Positions 50,749 to 57,916 of a DNA stretch of 64,000 bases are shown here, in pieces. A program made the translations under genes and the position numbers. Where the stretch lies: positions 310,001 to 374,000 of the forward strand of contig NZ_JASVWB010000002.1 of NCBI RefSeq assembly GCF_030287445.1, read 5' to 3'. Under the pieces are notes generated by a model. That model made no database searches, was not told the DNA's origin, and was given only the letters and a program-made list of their open reading frames with translations. Source of the stretch: Streptomyces sp. ALI-76-A (GTDB lineage Bacteria; Actinomycetota; Actinomycetes; Streptomycetales; Streptomycetaceae). Numbering within the stretch: the first letter of the stretch is position 1; each line of letters opens with the position of its first letter.

Positions 50749-51102
50749 ATGCACGGGACCGGCGGCGTGGGCGGGCCCGCCGCGGCGGTGCCCGGGAGGG
50801 CTGCGTTGGAGGTGAGCCCGTTGCCAGGTCGTTCCGGGATACGTGCCCGCGGTGAGATCAGCGCCCTCACCCGCCCCTCCTGGGAGCAGGCCCTGTCCGA
50901 GCTGGCTGGGCGGCACGCGGGTGTGTCGTACGTGGAGCTGTCGGATGTGGCGTTCGTCGACGTGGCCGGGGTGAGCGCGCTGGCGGTCACCGCCATGAGC
51001 CTGCCCGACGGGAGGGTTGTGGTCGAGAATCCCCCGCCGCAGCTGCCACGGGTTCTGGAGATGTTCTGGCCGGGCCTGGACCGGATCGAGGTGGCTCTGT
51101 GA
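50749..51102 (+). CDS. STAS-domain anti-anti-sigma-like protein
   Basis: About 117 residues. After a low-complexity Gly/Ala start the sequence reads RARGEISALTRPSWEQAL and then YVELSDVAFVDVAGVSALAV, the STAS beta-alpha core around the position where SpoIIAA-type proteins have the phosphorylated Ser (here DVAGVSAL). The start codon is uncertain; a GTG inside (VSPLPGRSG) is possible. It overlaps the next gene by 4 bases, pairing it with an HATPase-type partner. Confidence 0.75.
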   Translation: MHGTGGVGGPAAAVPGRAALEVSPLPGRSGIRARGEISALTRPSWEQALSELAGRHAGVSYVELSDVAFVDVAGVSALAVTAMSLPDGRVVVENPPPQLPRVLEMFWPGLDRIEVAL

Positions 51103-52034
51103 CGAGCACGGTGACCACCCGCGAGGCGTTCGTGCACCCTGCCCTCTTCTACCGCACCGAGCAGGAGTACACGCGGCAGACGACGGCCTTCCTGCGCGAG
51201 GGCCTGGCGGGCGGCGAGCCGATGGCCGTGGCGGTACCCGGCCCCAACCTGGAACTGATCAAGACAGGTCTGGGCGGGGACGCCGAGGGCATCCTGTTCC
51301 TGGACATGACCGAGGCCGGCCGCAACCCGGGCCGGATCATCCCCAAGGTGCTGCGCGGATTCGCCGACGCCCACCCGAAGGGGCGTGTGCGGATCATCGG
51401 CGAGCCGATCTGGGCCGGCCGCAGCGCGATCGAATACCCGGCGTGCGCACAGCACGAGGCGCTGATCAACGCCGCGTTCGAGGGCCGGGCGGTGACGATC
51501 CTGTGCCCCTACGACGAGGTACGGCTGGACCCGCAGGTGATCGCTGACGCGAAGATCACCCACCCGACCCTCATCAGCGGTGATGGGCGTGAGTCGGTCA
51601 GCGACGCCTACGACTGGCAGGCGGTCGTCGACCGGTACAACCAGGCACTGGCTCCCGCACCGGACGCCGCGGCCTTCTCCTACGGCGGGGAGGACCTTCC
51701 GTCCGTACGCCGGTTCGCTCTCGCTCAGGCCATGCGGCTGGGCATGACCGGGGAGCGGCTGATGGACGTGGAGCTGGCGGTCGCGGAGCTGACGACCAAC
51801 AGCGTGGTCCACGGCGGAGGCCACGGGACACTCGCCATCTGGGCCGAGCAGGAGCAGCTGGTGTGCGAGGTCCGCGACGCGGGCCGGCTGACCGATCCGC
51901 TGGCCGGCCGCCGCCCGCCGGAGCCCGGCCAGCTGGGCGGCCGAGGCCTGATGCTGGTCCACTACGTCGCCGACCTGGTACGCATACACACCGACGACGA
52001 CGGCACGACCGTGCGCTTCTACCTCAGTCTCTGA
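51099..52034 (+). CDS. MEDS-domain anti-sigma regulatory factor with HATPase domain
   Basis: A 311-residue two-domain protein. Residues 10-190 are a MEDS sensory domain (HPALFYRTEQEYTRQTTAFL, IIGEPIWAGRSAIEY, TILCPYDE). Residues 205-310 are an RsbW/SpoIIAB-like HATPase with the N-box VELAVAELTTNSVVHG and the G-box GRGLMLVHYVADLV. In Streptomyces such proteins act as serine kinases on STAS partners and as sigma-factor antagonists. The 4-base overlap with the STAS gene supports a partner-switching pair. Confidence 0.85.
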   Translation: MTSTVTTREAFVHPALFYRTEQEYTRQTTAFLREGLAGGEPMAVAVPGPNLELIKTGLGGDAEGILFLDMTEAGRNPGRIIPKVLRGFADAHPKGRVRIIGEPIWAGRSAIEYPACAQHEALINAAFEGRAVTILCPYDEVRLDPQVIADAKITHPTLISGDGRESVSDAYDWQAVVDRYNQALAPAPDAAAFSYGGEDLPSVRRFALAQAMRLGMTGERLMDVELAVAELTTNSVVHGGGHGTLAIWAEQEQLVCEVRDAGRLTDPLAGRRPPEPGQLGGRGLMLVHYVADLVRIHTDDDGTTVRFYLSL

Positions 52035-52040
52035 CAACGC

Positions 52041-52077
52041 GGGCGGGCGGCTGCCCTGTCCGGGTGGCCGCCCGCCC
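52041..52077 (+). terminator. GC-rich hairpin after the MEDS gene
   Basis: An 11-bp perfect stem, GGGCGGGCGGC (52041-52051) with GCCGCCCGCCC (52067-52077), begins 7 bases after the stop codon. Confidence 0.65.
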
Positions 52078-52442
52078 CGCTCCCACCCCGCTCCCGCCCC
52101 GCTTCTGCTTCCCCTCCGCAGCGATCTGCGATTCCTGGCCGGCCGGGCCCGGCCGGCCAGCGAGACACGGGGAAGTCATGCCCCGAGCGGGACACGCGGC
52201 CACGTCGCTGCCCACCGCGGCCTCACCGTGGCCGACGGCTGGCGGCCCCCGGCCGTGGGAATGCGCGTGTCAGAAAACGTCCCCGCCTTCTGGCACGCGA
52301 CGGAGCCTCAGGCCGACCAGGAATGCCTTGCCGCACGCGGTCGGGTGGCGTCGTGGTGATGCCGCATCAAGCCAAAGTGATCCCCACTCCGTCGGCCGCC
52401 TTCCGGGATCGGTGCGTCGCTCCTATCCTCGTGCGCCAAGGG
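52078..52442. other. intergenic region upstream of the FAD oxidoreductase
   Basis: About 365 bases with no gene that I can support. Only GC-rich out-of-phase frames are visible. Confidence 0.4.
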
Positions 52443-52455
52443 TTACCAAGGGTAA
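52443..52455. promoter_or_regulatory. TTACC-AAG-GGTAA palindrome over the ribosome-binding site
   Basis: A perfect 5-bp inverted repeat with a 3-bp spacer ends 9 bases before the ATG at 52465 and partly overlaps the Shine-Dalgarno sequence (AAGGGTAAGGG). It could be a repressor operator or, as RNA, a small hairpin masking the ribosome site. The evidence is the symmetry only. Confidence 0.35.
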
Positions 52456-52464
52456 GGGATGGCG

Positions 52465-54228
52465 ATGAGCGTCACCACGCGCAGAGGGTTCCTGGGTACA
52501 GCTGTGGCCGCCAGCGGCGGAGTCACCCTCGGAAGGCCCCAGCGGGCCGCGGCCCGGAGCGGCGCCGCACCGCGAACCGTGGCCGTACTGGGCGGGGGCG
52601 TCGCCGGGCTCACGGCGGCGCACGAGCTCGCCGAACGGGGCTTCCAGGTCACGGTCTACGAACGCAAGGCGCTGGGCGGCAAGGCTCGCAGCATGGACGT
52701 GCCGGACAGCGCCGCGGGCGGCCGGGACCCGCTGCCCGGAGAGCACGGCTTCCGCTTCATCCCGGGGATCTATCACAATCTGCCCGACACCATGCGGCGC
52801 ATCCCCTTTCCCGGTAATCCCAACGGTGTCCACGACAACCTCGTCGCTCCCAAGGAGATGCTGTTCGCCCGGTCAGGTGGTCGCGAGGACATTCGGATCC
52901 CGCTGCCCTGGCCGGACAGCAGCCCGGCCGAGCTCACCCCCGACGAGATCCGCCGCGCCATCACCTCGGTCCTGGACACCGCCTTCAACCTCCCTCTCCA
53001 CGAGGCCCTCTACTTCGCCAACCGCTTTCTGGTCTTCCTCACCAGTTGCGACGAACGCCGCGACAACGCCTGGGAACAGATGCCGTGGTGGGAATTCGTA
53101 CGAGCCGGGCAGATGTCGTACGACTACCAGCGGATCCTCGCCGTCGGCATCACCCGCAACATCGTGGCCACCAAGGCCGAAGAGGCCAGCACCCGCACGG
53201 TCGGCACGTTACTGGAGGCGTTCGCCTTCAACCTCCAGGGGCGGGGCGCGGACGGACCGCTGGACCGGATCCTCAACGCGCCCACCAACGAGGCCTGGAT
53301 CGACCCCTGGGTGACCTATCTGAAGTCGGTCGGGGTCGAGTTCCGCATCGGCTGGACCGTACGGGACCTGCCCCTGGAAGCGGGCCGGATCGCCGGGGCT
53401 GTCGTGGAGGACCCGGTGGGTGCCCGCCGGACCGTCACGGCCGACCACTACATCTCGGCCATGCCGGTCGAGCACGCCCGCCGCACCTGGAACTCCGCGG
53501 TGCGCGCCGCCGATCCCCAACTGGCCGCGTGCGACCGGTTGGCGACGGACTGGATGACCGGCATCCAGTTCTATCTGACCGAACGGACGCCGATCCTGCA
53601 CGGCCATCTCGACCTCATCGACTCCCCGTGGTCGTTGACCGCGATCGCCCAGGCCCAGCACTGGCCGGGCCACGACTTCCCCGCCGACTTCGGTGACGGA
53701 ACGGTCGCGGACTGCCTGTCCGTCGACGTCTCCGAGTGGGACCAGCCGGGCATCCTGTACGGCAAGACGGCCAAGCAATGCACCCGGACCGAAGTCGCCC
53801 GCGAGGTGTGGGCGCAGTTGCAGGCGGCGCTCAACGACAGCGGCCGTACGGTTCTGAAGGACTCCGTGCTGCATTCCTGGTTCCTCGATCCGGCCGTGAC
53901 CGGACTCGGCACCCCGAACCCGGTCAACGAGGAACAGTTGCTCATCCACCCGACGGGAACCTTCCACCACCGTCCGCAGTCGGCCACGAAGATCCCCAAC
54001 CTCTTCCTGTCCGGTGACTATGTGGCCGTCCCCATCGACCTGGCCACCATGGAAGGCGCCAACACCTCAGCCCGGCAGGCCGTCAACGCCCTGCTGGACG
54101 AGATCGGTTCGGCCGCCGAACGATGCACCATCACCCCGCTGTACCGGGCCCCCGAGCTCGAGGCGCTCAAGCGCCATGACCGCACCCGATACCGCCTCCG
54201 CCTGCCGAATCTCTTCGATGTCGGCTGA
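52465..54228 (+). CDS. Tat-exported FAD-dependent oxidoreductase (amine-oxidase/phytoene-desaturase-like)
   Basis: About 587 residues. A twin-arginine signal TTRRGFLGTAVAASGGVTLG at the N-terminus is followed by the FAD dinucleotide fold VAVLGGGVAGLTAAHELAERG and the GGKARS motif typical of phytoene desaturase, hydroxysqualene dehydroxylase and amine oxidase-like enzymes. The C-terminal FAD-contact region is LFLSGDYVAVPIDLATMEGA. The ATG at 52465 has AAGGG at 6-base spacing; an in-frame ATG lies 6 bases upstream. A TTA codon (53209-53211, Leu in GTLLEAF) predicts bldA dependence. The substrate is unknown; no carotenoid or hopanoid gene is nearby. Convergent with the transglycosylase-like gene. 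Confidence 0.8.
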   Translation: MSVTTRRGFLGTAVAASGGVTLGRPQRAAARSGAAPRTVAVLGGGVAGLTAAHELAERGFQVTVYERKALGGKARSMDVPDSAAGGRDPLPGEHGFRFIPGIYHNLPDTMRRIPFPGNPNGVHDNLVAPKEMLFARSGGREDIRIPLPWPDSSPAELTPDEIRRAITSVLDTAFNLPLHEALYFANRFLVFLTSCDERRDNAWEQMPWWEFVRAGQMSYDYQRILAVGITRNIVATKAEEASTRTVGTLLEAFAFNLQGRGADGPLDRILNAPTNEAWIDPWVTYLKSVGVEFRIGWTVRDLPLEAGRIAGAVVEDPVGARRTVTADHYISAMPVEHARRTWNSAVRAADPQLAACDRLATDWMTGIQFYLTERTPILHGHLDLIDSPWSLTAIAQAQHWPGHDFPADFGDGTVADCLSVDVSEWDQPGILYGKTAKQCTRTEVAREVWAQLQAALNDSGRTVLKDSVLHSWFLDPAVTGLGTPNPVNEEQLLIHPTGTFHHRPQSATKIPNLFLSGDYVAVPIDLATMEGANTSARQAVNALLDEIGSAAERCTITPLYRAPELEALKRHDRTRYRLRLPNLFDVG

Positions 54229-54527
54229 CAACACCTCAGTCCCTTCCCCAGGGCGGGAAGAGCCTCGACCCGGCCGCGCTCACCGGGGTGGCCTGCGCAG
54301 AGGAGCACGAAGGGATCAGCCCGACGACATCTGGACCTGTAAGCGCGCATGGACGCCACAGGGCGGACAGGATGATGCGGCCCAGCCTCGACAGTTGACG
54401 CCGGGGCCTCCGACGACGCGGGGGCGGACAGATCACGCGGTCGGCCCTCCGCCGACACACGTCCTGCGGGCACTGTCGAACACGGGCGGAGCGAACCCGT
54501 CTTGCGGGAAGCGACAAACGCGACTGC
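54229..54527. other. intergenic stretch between convergent genes
   Basis: About 300 bases without a supportable gene or a strong hairpin. Confidence 0.35.
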
Positions 54528-55130
54528 TCAACCCGCCACGGCGTCGCGCGGCCCGCCCCCGTCCGCCAAGACCTCGGCGGCCCGGCTCCGGTGTGCACGG
54601 AATCGGCGCAGGTACGACCGTGCCATGGGGCCCGGCGGGACCCCCCGGGCGAAAGCTCGCATGTTGCGTTCGCCCGCGTTGTAGCCGAGGGCGAGGAGTT
54701 CCTCGCGGGTGTAGCGGCGCACGTGCCGCTGTGGAAGCCTCCGCTCGAGGTCCTTCAGGTGCAGGGCCGCCACGTGGACGGCGAGAGCGGGGTCGTCACG
54801 AAGGTCGCGCCACCGCTGCGGCAGACCGTGCGTCCGCCGAACCTGCTCGAAGGTCGCACGGTGCATGTTGGCCACTCCGAAGGCAGCCTCGGCCTTCCAC
54901 CACTGCCACAGCCGCTCCAGCAGCGGATGGTGCGGCTTGTACGCCTCATTGTGGAGCACGGTCATCACCAGCAGAGGTGACACTCCGGCCTCCGTGGCGC
55001 TGCGCACCACACACGCGACGTAGTCCGCCGGATCATAACCGCCGGGCCGCAGCGGTGGCGTTCGGACGCCACCGCTGCGGCCCGGCGACGGGAACCGTTG
55101 CTTCGGCGCCCCCCTCGATCGCCCGGCCAT
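54528..55130 (-). CDS. lytic-transglycosylase-like (SLT/lysozyme fold) protein
   Basis: About 200 residues; ATG at 55130 with AAAGGG upstream. The lysozyme-like pattern is present: a putative catalytic Glu in VMTVLHNEAYKPHHP, AAFGVANMHRATFEQ (the GLMQ-like position) and a late ELLALGYNAGERNMRAF, which matches the ALAAYNAG motif of SLT domains. No signal peptide is evident: the N-terminus is Arg/Pro-rich. It may be cytoplasmic, released by another route, or a phage-tail relic. The family assignment is good, the role unknown. Confidence 0.65.
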   Translation of the reverse strand: MAGRSRGAPKQRFPSPGRSGGVRTPPLRPGGYDPADYVACVVRSATEAGVSPLLVMTVLHNEAYKPHHPLLERLWQWWKAEAAFGVANMHRATFEQVRRTHGLPQRWRDLRDDPALAVHVAALHLKDLERRLPQRHVRRYTREELLALGYNAGERNMRAFARGVPPGPMARSYLRRFRAHRSRAAEVLADGGGPRDAVAG

Positions 55131-55426
55131 CCTCACTCACCCTTTCCCTGCCGCCCGCCCTCGCCCGGAGGCCAGAGCGTCCATCATCCTGAGGTGCTCG
55201 TGCCCACGCCACCCGACGTCAATCCGACGCGACATTCCCCACCGTCTCGCGCCCCACAGCCGAGCCCGCGATGGACTCGGGAAGCCCCGGGCGAAGCCAC
55301 CGCGGCGGCGCGCGCTCCCGCGCAGCCTGACCCTGCGGAGTGAGACCACCGCCCTGAAACACCTCATGGTTACGGCGTACCGCAGGGATCAAGCAGGGTC
55401 AGCCGGACTTCAAGAGGCGTCCGGTG
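55131..55426. other. intergenic stretch
   Basis: About 295 bases between the transglycosylase-like gene and the GH92 stop. I see no gene. Confidence 0.35.
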
Positions 55427-57775
55427 TCACTTCAGCGCAGGTGGCGCCGCCTGCGCGGTCGTCCCCCACTCCGACGGACGCGGGCCCACGGTGAAGGTGA
55501 GGGAGCGGAGGGAGCGCAGGGCGTCGGTCGTCAGGTAGGTCCGGTCGTAGGCGGTCCCGTCCGTGCGGGCCGACTGGATGTAGCGGTCGTCCACCGAGGT
55601 GCCGGGTGCCGTCACCGTCAGGCCGCCGCGTGGGTAGTAGCGGCGGTCGAGCGTGAGATCGACCCGCTCGAAGACGGGCGTGGACAGGCCCCACGTGTCA
55701 TGGCCGGGCTGTACCGGGAAGATCCCGATCGACGACAGCACGTTCCAGGCGGACATCGTCCCCAGGTCGTCGTTGCCGGTCATGCCGGTCGGCGTGTCCG
55801 TGAAGAGGGTCAGCGCGGCGTGCACCACGTCGGTCGTCTTCCACGGCTGGCCCGTCGACAGGTAGGTATACGGGGCGATGAGGTCGGGCTCGTTCTGCGG
55901 GTTGTACTTGTCGGCGTTGTAGTAGTCGTACGGGCCGTTGACCCACACCTCACGGGCCGTCTTCGCCGGGTCCTTCAGCAGCTGCTCGTAGGCGAAGAAG
56001 GAGTCCAGACGGTCGTTCGCGGCCTGCGTGCCGCCGATCAGGTCGATCATGCCCGGCAGGTCCTGCGGCACGAGCCACTGGTACTGCCAGGCCGTGCCCT
56101 CGTGGAAGCCCTCGCTCCGCGCCGGGTCAGCCGGCCCCGCGAAGGCCCCGGAGGCGTCACGGGCCCGGAAGAAGCCGGTCGAGGCGTCGAAGATGTTCCG
56201 GTAGCTCTGCGATCGGGCGGCGTACCGCTCCGCGTCCACACGGTGTCCGAGATCCCGCGCCATCTGGGCGAGCATCGCGTCCGACAGGGCGTACTCCAGG
56301 GTCGCCGAAGCCCCGTGGTCGTAGTCCGAGTCGCCCGGCTTCACATGCGGGCGGCCCTTGACGTACGGCGCGAAGCCGTGTGCGAGGTACTCCTTGTTGG
56401 CCTCGCGGCCCACGGCCGGCGAGTCGGCGGGCGGCACGTCGTCGGCGTTCTTCTTCAGGGCGCGGTATGCCTGCTCCTCGTACCCCTGGAGCAGCCCTTG
56501 CTGATAGGCGTTGGTCAGGAACGGTGTGACCGGGTCCCCGGTCATGATGTTCGTCTCGACCGTGCCGTAGCCCCACTTGGGCAGCCAGCCGCTCTCCTCG
56601 TCGATCTTGATCACGGAGATCGCCATGTCGCGGGCCTCGCGCGGCGCGAGCAGCGTGAGGAGCTGCGACTGGGTGCGGTAGGTGTCCCACAGGGACCAGT
56701 TCTGGTAGTAGGTGAAGCCCTTCGCGCGGTGGATCCGCTGGTCCCAGCCGGTGTAGCGGCCGTCGGCGTCGCTGCCGATGTCGGGTGCCAGGAACGACCG
56801 GTACAGAGAGGAGTGGAAAGTGCGGCGCAGGCCGTCGCTGCCGCCCTCGACGCGGACGTCGCCGAGCCGGTTCTCCCACGCCCGGCCGGCTGCGCCACGG
56901 ACGGCGTCGAACGAACGGCCGCCTTCGGCACGGAGGTTGACCGCGGCACCGCGCGCGTCGACGTAGGAGAGGGCGGTGGTCGCCTCGACGGTGCGGTCCT
57001 TGGACGTGTCGAAGCGGAGGTAGGCGCCGTCTCGTCCGGTCTTCGAGCCCGCCGTGACGGCGCTGCCGTCCCAGGTGCCGTACGCCGTGAACGGCCGGTC
57101 GAAGCGGGTGATCGTGTACACGGTGTACGGCTTGGTGTCCTGACAGAAGCCACTGCCCTCGATGGCGGTGCGCACGGTCCGGTTGTCGAGGATCTCGACC
57201 TGGGTGGAGACCTTCTTGTGCAGCGACTGGCCCGCGTTGAGCAGGACGTTGGCCTTGTCGGTGGCGGGGAAGGTGTAGCGCTGCACTCCGGTGCGCTCGG
57301 TCGCCGTCACCTCGGCGTCGATGCCGGAGCCGAGGCCCACCTTGTAGTAGCCGGGGCTCGCCTCCTCGTCGTCGTGGCTGAACTCGGCCGCGTATGCGGC
57401 GTAGTCCGTCTCGGTGACCTCACCCGTGGTCGGCAGCACGGGCAGGTCACCGCCCAGGCCGCAGCCCACGCCGGAGAGATGGACCAGGGAGAAGCCGCAG
57501 ATGCGGCTGTGCGAGTAGTCGTAACCGGTGTTGTGACCGGTGTCCGGCGAGAACTGCACCATGCCGAAGGGCACGGCGGCACCGGGATAGGTGTTGCCTT
57601 CGTTCTCAGTGCCGATGAACGGGTTGACCAGATCGGTGAGTCGGGCGTCGCTCGGCTGGGCGGCCTGGGCGGCCGGAGCGGCGAGCAGCGCGGAGGCTGT
57701 CACCGCTCCTGCCACCACAGGCACAGGCACAGGCACAGGCGCAGGCGCAGGCGCAGGCGCAGGCGGCGGGTCCAT
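55427..57775 (-). CDS. GH92 alpha-mannosidase, secreted
   Basis: About 782 residues, full length for GH92 calcium-dependent exo-alpha-mannosidases. Family blocks are visible: DLVNPFIGTENEGNTYPGA near the N-terminus, FSLVHLSGVGCG, NWSLWDTYRTQ, EGFHEGTAWQYQW and TGMTGNDDLGTMSAWNV, which carries the acidic residues of the active site (usual GNDDCGQMSAW). The signal peptide hydrophobic core and AQA cleavage site are in frame, but the part before them is a Pro-Ala/Pro-Val repeat encoded by a hexanucleotide array and lacks basic residues. The better ribosome site serves an ATG at 57780 in another frame. The in-frame ATG is 57775. The partner gene is the upstream GH97. Confidence 0.85.
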   Translation of the reverse strand: MDPPPAPAPAPAPVPVPVPVVAGAVTASALLAAPAAQAAQPSDARLTDLVNPFIGTENEGNTYPGAAVPFGMVQFSPDTGHNTGYDYSHSRICGFSLVHLSGVGCGLGGDLPVLPTTGEVTETDYAAYAAEFSHDDEEASPGYYKVGLGSGIDAEVTATERTGVQRYTFPATDKANVLLNAGQSLHKKVSTQVEILDNRTVRTAIEGSGFCQDTKPYTVYTITRFDRPFTAYGTWDGSAVTAGSKTGRDGAYLRFDTSKDRTVEATTALSYVDARGAAVNLRAEGGRSFDAVRGAAGRAWENRLGDVRVEGGSDGLRRTFHSSLYRSFLAPDIGSDADGRYTGWDQRIHRAKGFTYYQNWSLWDTYRTQSQLLTLLAPREARDMAISVIKIDEESGWLPKWGYGTVETNIMTGDPVTPFLTNAYQQGLLQGYEEQAYRALKKNADDVPPADSPAVGREANKEYLAHGFAPYVKGRPHVKPGDSDYDHGASATLEYALSDAMLAQMARDLGHRVDAERYAARSQSYRNIFDASTGFFRARDASGAFAGPADPARSEGFHEGTAWQYQWLVPQDLPGMIDLIGGTQAANDRLDSFFAYEQLLKDPAKTAREVWVNGPYDYYNADKYNPQNEPDLIAPYTYLSTGQPWKTTDVVHAALTLFTDTPTGMTGNDDLGTMSAWNVLSSIGIFPVQPGHDTWGLSTPVFERVDLTLDRRYYPRGGLTVTAPGTSVDDRYIQSARTDGTAYDRTYLTTDALRSLRSLTFTVGPRPSEWGTTAQAAPPALK
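57721..57762. repeat. hexanucleotide repeat (GCACAG x3, GCGCAG x4) in the GH92 signal-peptide region
   Basis: Seven uninterrupted 6-bp units, differing only A/G at position 3. They encode alternating Pro-Ala and Pro-Val in the GH92 frame, or Leu-Arg and Leu-Cys in the frame of the ATG at 57780. Simple repeats of this length are rare in Streptomyces coding DNA. Confidence 0.85.
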
Positions 57776-57916
57776 CTCATGTCGGAAGACCTCCGGGGGG
57801 TACACGTCGTTGTCTGCGGGGGTCAGGGGATAGGGGGCAGGTCACGTCGCAGCGCGCCCCGTAGGGGGCGCCCTGGCGCCCGAGTGCCGGCGCTGCCGCC
57901 GGCCCTCGGAATGGCG

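Noticed and set aside
57721..57762. Possible CRISPR-like repetition
   Set aside because: It is a contiguous 6-bp tandem repeat without spacers, inside coding sequence.
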